Shown here in pieces: positions 21,444 to 32,900 of a stretch of DNA of 64,000 nucleotides. A program made the translations under genes and the position numbers. This stretch comes from Bolinopsis microptera (lineage: Eukaryota > Ctenophora > Tentaculata > Lobata > Bolinopsidae): positions 868,001 to 932,000 of the forward strand of contig NC_087079.1 of assembly GCF_026151205.1 (NCBI RefSeq), given 5' to 3'. The notes beneath the pieces are model-generated. The model was not told the origin of the DNA, ran no database searches, and was given only the letters and a program-made list of their open reading frames with translations. Each line of letters opens with the position of its first letter. Within the stretch, counting starts at the first letter, position 1.

Positions 21444-23192
21444 TTAGTCTTCTGTTGAGGTTGAGAAGGAAATGCCAGATGGTCTGGACTTTAAGGATTT
21501 GGCAATTTTAGGAAGAATGGGGTCCCAGAGGGAACTACATTTGGGTGCGCGGTCTGTTCTGTTCATAGCTGGTTGTCGTATTTGTATAGCTGCGTGTTCT
21601 GTGAGGTCAAGTTGGGAGCGTGAGGTGAGGGATTTGAGGACTTCGATGTTGTTCCAGGAGATGGTGTGGCCGGTGGTCAGGGCATGATGTGCAGGAGCTG
21701 ATTTGATTCTGTCTGTGGATTCGTCGATGGCGTTGTTGAGTCTGTAACATCGTTCGTGTTCTTTCATGCGGTGGACCAAGGGTCTGTAGGTCTGTCCGGC
21801 GTATTTGGAGGGGCACTGTGAGCAGGAAATTTCGTAGATGGTGTTGGGAGTGAGGTGAGTAGGGGGTGTGGTCTTCGTTTTGGTGAGGAGGTTGCGGAGG
21901 GAGGTAGCAGAGGAGTGGGTGACTTTGATGTCGTGTTGTCCGAGTATCTTGGAGATGGGTTTGGATAGGGAGGGATGGAAAGGAAGAGAAACACTAAGGG
22001 CATGTTCACGGGTCTGTCGGTTGAATGAGGCTAGGGATTGGTGGCGAGAGGGGTTGGTGAATTTCCGTTGTACTTCGTCCATGATGGTGGTGATGCGGTG
22101 AGGAGGGAAGCCGTTCTGGAGGCAAACGTGTCGTACTGTCTGGAGTTCGTCGTCAAGGTGTTGGGGTGAGCAGATGTTGTGGGCTCTTCTGGTCAGTGAT
22201 CGGATGACTGCGTTCTTAGATGAGTTGGTGGTGCAGGAGGAGTACTTGGTGTAGAGGTTGGTGTGGGTGGGTTTTCTGTAGACTGATGTGGATTTGTCAG
22301 GGTGGATGAGAACGTCAAGGAAGGGTATAGTTCCGTCTGTAGAGGGATGTTCTTGGGTAAAGTTGAGGTCTTCAGTAAGGGAGTTAAGGAATGTAAGGAA
22401 GGATTCTGCGTGGTTTCTGTCTCTGAAAGATCCAAGGCCGTCGTCAACGAAATGGGAGTAAGTGTTCGGAGGGTCAGGACATGAGGATAAAGCTAAGGTC
22501 TCGATTTCAGCAAGGCGGATTTCAGCTAGTTCAACAATGAGGGGGGATCCCATTGTACCACCTTCGTCTTGGGAGTAGAAGGAGCCGTTGAATTCAAGGT
22601 ATGAGTTGTCAAGGCAAAAGTTGATAAGGGAGCCTATGGTGGTGGTGGTGACATTGGAGGGAAGACGAGAGGGGTTCTGTTCAAAGGAGGAGATGACAGT
22701 TTTGAGGGCTAGGCGCATGTCACAGGAGGTGTACAAGGATTGGACGTCTAAGGAGGCGTGGTAGTGGAAGGAGGGATTGAGAGAGGAGTCGAAGCGATGT
22801 TTGAAGTCGGAAGAGTCTTTGAGGCGTAAGGGGTTCTGGGCTAGGGGTTTGAGGAAAGATGCGAGGACTTTGTGGAGGGCTTGGAGGGGGGTGTTGTAGA
22901 AGCTGACTACGGGACGGATAGGTGCGCCGGGTTTGTGTATCTTAGGTTGTCCGTAAAGTTGAGGCCATCTAGGATGTAGGTTGCGCATCTTGTGGTAGAG
23001 GTCGGTCGTGATCTTCTTGTCGGTGTGTAGTTTCTTGAGGACTTTCTGTAGTTTAGTGGTAACGGATTGAGTGGGGTCTTTCGTTAAGAGGGTGTAACTA
23101 CCTGAGGATAAGTGGTCGGTAACTTTGGTTATGTATTGATCGTGAGTCAGTACAACAGTGGCGTTGCCCTTATCAGCAGGAAGAAATTTCAA
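21444..23192 (-). pseudogene. Penelope-like protein, 5'-truncated copy with full C-terminus and GIY-YIG domain
   Basis: A 582-residue frame begins within the reverse transcriptase (KFLPADKGNATVV); its start is a truncation point, not a natural start. It contains the catalytic SHFVDDGLGSF box. The C-terminal endonuclease of the GIY-YIG type is recognisable from YEISCSQCPSKYAGQT, followed by RMKEH...C and a conserved HAL region. It is complementary to its neighbour, each copy holding what the other lost. The reading frame itself has no stop codons. Confidence 0.88.
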
Positions 23193-23272
23193 TTCAGATT
23201 TCTGAAGAAACAGAGTAACGAGAAGATTGTGGCAAATGTAAAGGAGTTCATTAGTATTTTACATTAACCTTA

Positions 23273-23842
23273 TAACTAGTTTTGTTTCATTTTTTGGGAA
23301 GTGATTTACTATTCCGTTTATTGATTTCATCTTGATTTAGCTTAATTTAGTAAGGAAACTTGTTATGTTTCGATTCTACATCGCGACTAATACGTCACTT
23401 AGCCTCAACATTGTGTAAGATGCCTTTTCCTCAAGCTTGTCATTAAAGCTAATCATATCATGATTAACAATGGGGTCGAGCCAATTAGTTGTGAGGCTGA
23501 GAATATATCTTCTCTTATTTCAAAGTACATTTCGTGTACATGTACTTGTACTCGTCGTGTAATTACTATCACGCGAGACTCTAGTTGCTAATAAGGGTTC
23601 ACATTTCTTGAAGGTTTGACTGCGTTATAACTGGTAGTTTGATAACTGTTTTCATTGCTAATTTCTGTATGTTTTGATGTCGTTTCTCCATTTGAGGAGT
23701 CCGTTGATATTTGCAATTTATTCAGAATATTGTGACTTACGTTCTAACGTAATCGTTTGTCGTTATGAGTTATAAATTTCATTAGTAAGTAGAAAATAGT
23801 AAAATAAGTTCCACTTCTAACCAGTGTTCTACTGTTAGTGAA
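23273..23842. other. Gene flank; right arm of the inverted duplication begins at about 23447
   Basis: 23273-23360 is 3' flank shared with the intact family X copy. From about 23447 the sequence is the reverse complement of 483-869 at the window start, that is, the ancestral upstream region of family X. No gene is seen in it. Confidence 0.75.
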
Positions 23843-24464
23843 TGTAACATATTTTATACTTTACAGACAGGGATCGTCTACACATGTAGTGATATTTAGT
23901 GATATTTATAGGTTTTGTTTACTTTCTGAGTACAGGGACCACATCTCACACACGCACACTTACGCCTCACATTCAACACACTAACCCTTTACCTCAATCA
24001 AACCATATTTGGCTCCCACGTTTCGTACTTCTCATTGGTCAGTACCATTCCCACCATTTTCACTCCACACTAAATACATTCCTACACACTTCACATCATG
24101 CACTTGTTCACCGTTGTAGCATTCCATGCTTATGAATCATGTGTAGTATATTTTGTCTTGTAGTAGTTTTAGGACTGTACGGTATTTACTATAAAAGTTT
24201 GTCGTCGTATAAACTAATTTTGTTATGAATTTTGTATCGCATTTTTGGATAAAGTTGATTAATTAAAATAAATTAAAGAATTAATGTACACAAATTTCGC
24301 CTCAGATATATGTTTTTTACGTTTTGAATTTGTAACACTTGTTTTTAGATCTAATCATGAATACGATGTAGTTACATTGAAAGGTCGAGTAAACTCCTTT
24401 TCCCTAATAAGAGCATTTTTACTTGTCGCAGTAACCGGGATAAATATAATTTTACACAGAATAC
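23843..24464. mobile_element. 622-bp insertion directly upstream of the family X copy 2 start
   Basis: Copy 1 at the window start has uninterrupted sequence here. Copy 2 has 622 extra bp bracketed by a 9-bp direct repeat GTTAGTGAA (23834-23842 and 24465-24473). The insert starts TGTAACATATTTTATACTTT. It has no obvious inverted ends, coding sequence or A-tail, so its class is unknown. It ends 11 bp before the ATG and thus supplies the present promoter or 5' UTR. Confidence 0.65.
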
Positions 24465-24475
24465 GTTAGTGAACG

Positions 24476-26388
24476 ATGGAGCCGGTAAAGAAGATACTGA
24501 TACGACTAAAGGGTTCAATAGAGAAGGAAGAAGCGACTAGACTCTGTACACAACTACTGGCTCTTATCAATAAAGAAGATAATCTGCTGAAAGGTACAAA
24601 TACTATAATATTCGCAATTTAAACTCTTTAACTTTCTGAATTCGTCTTTACTAGCGTACTTGTTATTTTATATTCTTGATAAAATCAGGATCATATTAAA
24701 TTTGGTTTGCTTTTTTGCCCCTACATTTCACCCTGGCCCGGGCCCCTGTTACAAGATAATGGTCCTAACTTTAAATTAATGTTTTAATTATTTCAGAAAC
24801 GGTAAGCTGGCTGGTTTCTTCTGATGGAGGTTCAGAAGCTTTCCATCAGATTTGCAGACAGGCGGTGGAATCGGATGCTCTACAACTGATAGCTCGCACA
24901 CTCTCCTCCTTAGCTGTAACAGAAAGTTGTTCTACACAGGAAACATACTTGAAACTAATTCTCAGCTCCAGAATCATGGAAAGACTGGTCCTCTTTTTGG
25001 ACACATTTCCGCAAAATACTCCCAACCTCTGCTCATTGAGCGATTCTTTGACACACGCTGTAACCCCTTTTGAGCTCGCGCAGGCCGGCACGAGAGGTAT
25101 ACAACGTGTAGCAAGCGATTCGAAGTCGGATCCCTGCAATGTGATTAGAAATGCAATAACTTACTTTATATTACTACAGAATGATGTGGGACCTTCTACT
25201 TTACCCAAGAAAGATAGAATAGTGCTGCTTCATTTAATGGAGGCTTTCTTGAAAAGTGATATGCTGTTCCGGAGAGTAGGGGATGGTCCTTTCTATGCTG
25301 AATTCTGTTTGACTGCTTTCGAATTGGTCATTGAAGAAGATTCAAAATCCGATGAACTCAAAGATCTGTTTTCAAGTCCTGAAAATAGGCTCGTCTCCAA
25401 TTTGATATCGTTCGGTCATAAATATCCGTTCTCTTTTTATTTGGTGTCAAGGGTGATCGCTAGAATTCTTGATGATTTTGAAAATACCTCACAGCTTCTA
25501 GAGCAGGCTAATTTCTTCTCTGCCAAGTGCATAAACCGTCTTGCTTTCGCAAATCATGTAGACGAATGTGGCCGCCGAGGTCTTTCATGTGCAGATATGG
25601 AAGGCCGAAATTTGGTTTTAATGATGAACATAAAGATCCTCCGTGATACGATTCGTGCCGACCGTCTGGGCCAGCTTGAAGCTATGGAAAAAGAGTACAA
25701 TATTATCCCTTCCTTCGCACATGTGTTAAAACAGACTGGAGATCACTTACTGGCTTCTACTATTGTCACTACTGGTCTTCAGGCAATGATTAAACAGCAC
25801 GAATTGAACTTTCTTACGCAAGAAAAGTTGGAAGAGATAATGCCTATCGTCTGGAAGAAGATGAAGTTATCCAAGCACATGGAGAAAGTATCTTTGGAGT
25901 TCACCTACAGTGTCATGCTTCTACTCCTTAAGTCTTGTTGTTCTCTGGACCTCTCAGTGCTCGAGTGCGTCCTTGTGAACGAGGTGATTGAACCAGCTTT
26001 CCGTTTGAACCCTGTGGATACAACACTCCTCAAACTGCTTTGGATGATTGCCAAGTTTCCTAACTGTAAGCGGGTCTTCAAGAAACTTTGCCAGCTATCT
26101 TGCGACAAGTCAGTCGAATATACTGCTCCAGGAAAAACTGAACTCGCCAAGATCTTCAAATTTATTTCTGACATTATCACTAAGTCCCTTGAAAGAGAAC
26201 CCCCTCACAAGCTGGACTATCTACAAAACGTGACCAAGTGTATGGTGGAGATAGCTAGATCTAGTTCACTTGATGAGGAGATGTACGTTCTTGAAGACAT
26301 GGTCTCCCCAGCAATGTGGCTACTGAAGAAACAGAGTAACGAGAAGATTGTGGCAAATGTAAAGGAGTTCATTAGTATTTTACATTAA
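24476..26388 (+). CDS. Family X helical protein, intact copy 2 (569 aa, two exons)
   Basis: Exon 1 is 24476-24593 (118 nt) with donor AAAG|GTACAA. The intron is 24594-24796 and ends TTTCAG. Exon 2 is 24797-26388. The joined frame is 570 codons including the stop. The same exon-intron structure is seen in copy 1, which supports the model. The protein is soluble, rich in leucine and lysine/glutamate, and organised as successive amphipathic helices of about 15-20 residues (for example ILSSRIMERLVLFLD, LLHLMEAFLKSDMLF, STLLKLLWMIAKF-like stretches). This is the look of an ARM/HEAT-type superhelix. No enzyme motif, signal peptide or membrane segment is seen, and the family is not recognised. Copy 3 lacks 25 residues around 110-135 that lie between two AGCGATTC repeats. 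Its promoter side has been changed by the 622-bp insertion. The 3' flank has ATTAAA-type signals near 26531. Confidence 0.85.
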
Positions 26389-26935
26389 CCTTTTAACTAG
26401 TTTTATTCCATTTTTTGGGAAGTGATTTACTATTCCGTTTGTTGATTTCATCTTGATTTAGCTGACAAGGAAAATGTTTGTTTTTTTATTCGTCGTAGCT
26501 TTAAAAAATGTAAGTGTCTATTTAAACCATTATTAAAGATTCATTAAACTATTAAACATTTAAAAGTCAAGTGTTTTAATCGGAGTGAGCAATGTCTGCC
26601 TCGTTAATTCACTTTCTCTTCAATAAACTATCTGATATAATGTTTTATGTAACGGAAACAAAGTACGCTCTTGTTTAGTTGAGATTTCGCTAGATTGTCA
26701 AAACTTGTCATATCACTGCGGTATCCAGTTGAAACCCGTAATTCGGGTTAAGTTTAAGTTCCAAATCAGTTAAAATTGTGATTGAACAGTACAAAATCAT
26801 ACGAAAATAACTGAATAACACACAGGTCACCGAGTGCCCGATTGAAATAACATATTAATAAGAAGGATAATGGATATAACAGGCAACTAATATTATATAT
26901 ATATAAATTAACAAAAGTGGTTGCCATAGTATTAC
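26389..26935. other. Intergenic region between family X copy 2 and the WD-gene exons
   Basis: It holds the 3' flank of the intact gene with possible polyadenylation motifs, then AT-rich unique sequence. No exon of the minus-strand gene was seen here. Confidence 0.5.
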
Positions 26936-29900
26936 CTGGATAGAACAGGTTACTCCTAGAGTTCCAGAAACGTCCTCAGTATGGAGCATCAGCCTCAAAA
27001 CATCTTCCTCCCAATGGTCCACTCGAGATGCGGGGTCTGTCCTGAATTTTCACTGTTAGTAGGGGAGAGAGGGGGGAGGGAGGGAGGGAGGGAGGGAGGG
27101 AGGGAGGGAGGGAGGGAGGGAGGGAGGGAGGGAGGGAGGGAGGGAGGGAGGGAGGGAGGGAGGGAGGGAGGGAGGGAGGGAGGGAGGGAGGGAGGGAGGG
27201 AGGGAGGGAGGGAGGGAGGGAGGGAGGGAGGGAGGGAGGGAGGGAGGGAGGGAGGGAGGGAGGGAGGGAGGGAGGCGTGTTAGACCCTGATATGTCATCA
27301 TTTAACTATTTAATTTTTTACCGGATTCTTTGCGCTGTTAAATAACCCGAATGAGTAGATAACTAAACTGCATTTTGACCTGGTATCGTGATTGTTGGGC
27401 TGATATTTGATATCATCAACTATGAGATATGGAGCTGATATGAGATCATTGTTAAAATTCCTATGACAGCACCTGACCTCCCTAAGAAACGTACTACACG
27501 TTTAATTTGGCGGAGGCTGATATGCGTAACTACAACTTGCACCCAGTGCTCCAGTGGTTTGGTAGTTACTATGTTACATTCCTACACGGTCCTATACAGT
27601 ATAGAGGGTAGATTAAAAAGAGTGGTTTCGAGACACCTGGGGCCGTTTATACTGCTATTTTGAGACCATCGACGACCAGAATTTTGAATTTTTCTTAATT
27701 TTTGTCAGTCTCAGACCATCTTTTCATCTGTCGGTTTTTCAGCTGTTATTTGTGGTTTTCTTCTTGTGATGTTATATATAACACAATACTCTCTAGCTCC
27801 AGGCCAGGATGGTACACACAAACAACTTCACAGAGCTCGGGATACACACTAACAACTTCACAGAGCTCGGGATACACACGAGCACTGAACTACACCTCTG
27901 GATCTCCTTCAACATTCTCGTAGCCCTCTCCTCCCTGGTAGGAGACACTATAATCCTAGTGGGGATCACCAGATACAAGGCCATCAAGCTGCACAAAGCC
28001 GTGGTCGTAGTGATTATCCACCTAGCAGTCAGTGATCTCCTTCTCACCACGTTCGAGACTGTCCCCCAAATAATATCCCTGTCAGCACAGGACTGGGTGC
28101 TGGGAGAGGTGTTCTGTCTGCTGAACCCCAACATTAACATAGTGTGCATCACTGCCACTGCAGGTCTAACCTGTGTTCTGACCACTAACAAGCTGCTGAT
28201 AGTGGTCCACCCTCTGAGAGCTGGCTCCTGGACAGAGAGGCGGGTTCACATGGTGTGTGCTGTGTTCTGGGTCCTGGGTCTCCTTCAACCAGGTCAGCTC
28301 CTCCACGTCTTCTTCTGCAGCTCTGAGGATCTCTACTTCAACTATCTGGACTACACATGCAGTTACAGGCAGACACCTGCTCCTGCTTGGTTGGAATGGT
28401 CTGCTGCTGTCTTCACGTTCGGAGGCCTCCTCCTGGCTATGCTAGTGCTGGTGACCACGTCCACTCTACTCCTCCTAAAAGCAAGGAAGCTAGCCCTGGA
28501 GAGAGGGAAGTGTCTCCGGTGGCAGGGTGTGCTGACAGTCGTCTCCACAACTGTGGTGTACCTGGTGTCCAACCTGCCCTGGTTTGTAGTGACCTTGTCC
28601 AGTCTAGCAGTGACTCCTAGTACCTCCACCTGGAGAACTGTTCTCTTCATCTCCAACCTCAACATCATGGCTAACTTCTACGTGTATAGTCTCACTGTAA
28701 GCAGCTTCAGGGAGTTCATCTGCACTTCAGCCCGGCAGTTAGCAGAGAGGGTAGGAGTGCTGACTGCTCCTGCTACAGCAGCTGAGGTGAGACGGCGTGG
28801 AGGAGGGGGGAGGGGTTCTTGGGGAGGGGCCCCGGGGAGGGGTTCAGCTGTTAGATCTGTTGAGCGAGGGAGTCAGGTTCTGGAGGAGTCCATCTAAGAA
28901 GTTCATCAAACAACACTGTCCAGCACGTGTGCTACCGTATTAGGAGGGGCGGTGCAGTTAGCCTTGATTTTGAGACTGTAATTGATTGGCAAGTACAAAG
29001 AAGAAACTATACTATGGGTGAACTTTTGAGAGGGCACTCAGAAACAATTACAGTGCGGAAATTGTTGCCGCACATACATTTTCTGGTTCCAATTAAGTAT
29101 TTTTGGAATAATTTTCGAATATTGATAACCAAATTATGAGTTTCAAGAATTTAATGATTTTTTAAGTGTGAGCGGTTAACTGGAATCTGGATGATTAACA
29201 TGATTAACAATTATTCGCAACGTGTCAAGTCTTTTTAAGTTCAATAATCATTATTCAACTGGAAAATGTAGTAAGTAGTGCACGAAATGCTGAAAATATA
29301 AACTATATCTGACATCACCATGAGTGAGTGGGAATAATTGGGATCTCGTGGGAATAATTGGGATATCGATCATAACGAAATAAAATATTAAAAACGCTAA
29401 ACGATGCCTTATACATTACTGACAACGTTATTTTGTAAGTAATTACCTTGAAGTGTAGACCCATATAGTGAGACTGTCTATCAGGAGGAAGATGAGACCG
29501 TAGTATCTGCTGTAGCTCACATCTAGAATCTGAAATAGTTACCATAGTTTAATAGTTACCAACAACAACAAGTACAACAACAATGGCGAACCTAGCAAGC
29601 TAGGATCGAGGGGCCGATCTCCTTTTCTTTTTGCGGTGCGGCCACGGTCCTTTCGGTACAGATTTCCCTGCAGCATAGTCGGGACGCAACCCCAGGCATA
29701 TGAACTCGTGTTATTTTCGCAGCTCTAATGAGAGCCACTACCATTCACACCATGGTTTGGTGAGTGACGGCTGCCCATCTATTTTGAAATCTTGGCCCAA
29801 CTGGGATTCGAACTCGCAACGTCAGGGGCCAGCAGACAAACAGATTAACCAACTAAGCCACTGAGCCACTAATAGTTACCAAAGTTACCAAAGTTACCTT

Positions 29901-32900
29901 GATTAGTAGTATCTACTGTAGCTCACATCTAGTTTTTGAAATAGTTACCATATTTGAAGAATTAATTCAGAATTTCCAAAAGCGCAGCTTTCTGGACTCA
30001 TATTAAAGGCTGATGAAATCGATGTCCTTTCCGATGTCCTCCAAACTTTTTCCATCAACAACGTCCTTGTGGTGAGCCGATATAATAGAAAGGCTATTGA
30101 ACCTGTTGAACCTGATTCTGATATTAAGTCTAAATTTTTTGATTCCTTTAAAAGTAATATTGATTGTAGAGTTTTAACTAATAATGCCATTTCTGAAAAT
30201 TCTGATATATTTGGTATATTGAGTAAATGTGCCGTCCAGGTGGTTGGTAAAGTGCCCCCGGGGAAGCCTCATCAGTACAGCGACGATCCAACTGTCGTTA
30301 AACTTTCAGCAGAGAGAAAGTCCCTTCAGCAAGAATGTAGTCTCACAGGGATAAGCGACAGGAGTGACCTCAGAAAAAGAATCAACCATCTCAAACGTAC
30401 CATCAAAAAGAGGTTGAAATCCATCAACGAGGCCACTGCTAACGCCCTAGTAGATGTCATCAACACCACCGACAGCTGCAGAAGCATGTTTGAAGCGAAT
30501 AGAACTTTGGCCCAGTGTAGGATGAAGAAAGACGGAGTGACTGTCCACGATGCAGACGGGAATACCTTAGGTTCTGACTCATTAAAAGCAGAAGCTATTA
30601 AAGAATACTTTAATAATGAGTTCAATGACAAAGATGAACCCCACCTCCCAGCATTCATAGACCCTCCTGGAAGCCTCCTCTGTCCCATAACACCTGAAGA
30701 AGTTGGCCGTGCTGTTATGAAGCTGAAATCCGGTAGAGCGTGTGGCCCTGACGGTATACCTAATGAGCTAATGAAAGCTGCTGGATATCCCCTCCACTGT
30801 GAGTTGGCTAGGATCTATAATCTCTCCTTTGAGACCAACACATACATCCCAGCTATTGGAGAAGGTATCCTGACACCCCTTCAGAAGCCAGGAAAACCCC
30901 GAGGTCCGATAAAGTCTATCCGGCCCCTCACATTGCTAAATGGAACTAGAAAAGTCCTATCCCTCGTAGCCTTGAACAGAATCAATTACCACGTTGATAT
31001 GTACACTGGACCTTGGCAGGCGGCATACAAGCAGGGTCGCAGTTGTGCTGACCTGGTATGGTCTCAGAGAATGTTGACATCAGTGGTTACCAGGCGCGAG
31101 TTTGAGTATAGTAAAATCAACATTGACATGACCGCTGCGTTTAATACTATCCGCAGACAGACCATCATCAACCTCCTCATTGATGCAGGATGCTCTAGAG
31201 ACGACATTCGCCTAGTTCAGTACCTCCTCTCAAATACAAAGCTCAAGGTGACGGTCAACAGATCTGAGTCTGGTAAATTTGTGATCAATATTGGCGCTTA
31301 CCAGGGAGACAGTCTGGCAGGTAAAGTGTTTACATTGACCCTTGCCGGTGCCCTGAATCACATCAGAGCCGTGATCAGTGTCACAATTCCTAGACCGAAC
31401 CCCCCAGTCTCTGATAGAGGCCTCCCGTTAGAGTCCGCCTATGCTGACGATGCTGAGCTTCTGAGTGAAGATGGTCAGAGCCTGGTGAAGATACTAGAGA
31501 TTGCCAGTGATATACTAAAGGATTGGAGTCTCTTTGTTAACGAATCAAAGACGGTGTTTACAAGAGTGTATTTGGCAGATACAGATGCTTTAGATGCCCA
31601 TGGCAATAAAATTAGAGGAGATGAAGAGTGGCGAGAGTCAGTGCTATTAGGATCAAAGCTCTGTTCAGAAAGAGATATTGTCAACAGACGCAACAAAGCC
31701 AATGTTGCCTTCTACACCTACAAGAAAGTCTGGTTGAATAGTTCAGTTCAGATCAGTGAGAGTAGAAAGCTGAAGCTGTACGAAGCTCTTGTCACTTCAG
31801 TGTTGTTGTATAACTGTAGCAGCTGGGCTGCTCCTGAAACCGTAATGGCATCTGTCGACGTTCTTCAAAGGAAGCATCTGAGACAGATAATCAACACCTA
31901 TTGGCCTACGGTTATCAGCAACGAGAATTTATATAAGAGATGTAATGTCAGACCCCTTACTGAAAGGATCAAGAAAGCAAGATGGAAGATGCTTGGGCAC
32001 GTTCTCAGAAGCGGTGATGACACTCCCGCCTTCTTATCTTTCAGATTTGCATGTTTAGGTTGTTTTGACTACAAAGGAAGGAGGGGCAGACCTCGTTCAA
32101 ATTTATTTGATTTATTATTAAAAGACATTATGACAAAACAAATTATTGTGATTGTAAATAAAAGATTTAGTTTAAGTAATTTCAACGATTTAGTGTACAA
32201 AGCTCATGATAGACGCCTTTGGAGAAGTTATGGGTGAGTCGAGACTACTCGGCCACTCGATTTTATGATTTAATTTATATTATCTTGTGTTTGCTGTACA
32301 TAGTTGATTAATAATTAATAAATTGAACCTGTTGACTGACAAGTTGGACCCCTGTATCACGTCGTATACAACGTATAACAAGTTGGACCCCAGCCAAGTT
32401 TCAATCCTACTGATTAGCGACTTCCCAGTGACGTGAGCCCTTGGCGTTTACCAAATACGCGGTTATCTGTAAACATTCTACATTTTATGCTATTTCTTCA
32501 TAGAATATTCAAGAAATTTCCACAATTCTTTCGTTTCACAATTTATTATGAGCTATTGAAAACAGTCCGACCTCGAGCCCAAATTTCAGCAAAATTGATG
32601 CACGGCGGGTTTTAAAAGTAGTGAAAGTTAGTTTTAACTTAGTTTTAAGTTTAGATAGTTTAGCAAGTTAATTTAAAGTTATTTTTAAGTTAATTGTTAG
32701 TTATTTTAAGTTATTTTAAGTTATTTTAAGTTATTTTTCAGTTATTTTTCAGTTAGTTTTTAGTTAGTTTTTAGTTAGTTTTTAGTTAGTTTTAGTAAGT
32801 TTTAGTTAATTTTTAGTTAGCTTTTAGTTAGTTTTAAAAGAGAAAAATAATGAACAGACGGATGGCCTATTTTTCAATCTTACCAAGTAAAACAAATTCT

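Larger units (their letters stand above)
19216..23203 (-). mobile_element. Penelope-like retroelement, tandem pair of defective copies
   Basis: Two copies in the same orientation occupy the last coding part of the family X pseudogene. A 13-bp duplication GAAGAAACAGAGT (19203-19215 and 23204-23216), extendable by up to 4 bp, flanks the whole. About 355 bp at 19212-19566 recurs at 21247-21601 with an offset of 2,035, as in the pseudo-LTR arrangement of Penelope-like elements. In element order the upstream copy (21251-23203) lacks the 5' part. The downstream copy (19216-21250) has the 5' part but lost 868 bp inside. Confidence 0.88.
17911..23272 (+). pseudogene. Family X copy 3, broken by frameshifts and a Penelope-like insertion
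   Basis: The sequence is homologous to exon 2 of the intact gene at 24476-26388 but lacks exon 1 and the first part of exon 2; it starts at TTGAAACTAATTCTCAG. Four lesions are visible. First, a 75-bp in-frame loss has occurred between two copies of AGCGATTC present in the intact gene. Second, a 7-bp loss near 18065 causes a frameshift. Third, a 1-bp loss near 18335 (CGCTAGAATTC became CGCAGAATTC) causes a second frameshift. Fourth, retroelement sequence (19216-23203) is inserted within the last 30 codons. The final codons and stop follow at 23204-23268, and the 3' flank still matches the intact gene. Apart from these lesions identity to the intact copy is high, which suggests a recent tandem duplicate. 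Confidence 0.9.

Noticed and set aside
23843-24464. Solo LTR
   Set aside because: It begins TG, but no matching CA end with a 4-6 bp duplication was found; the direct repeat is 9 bp.
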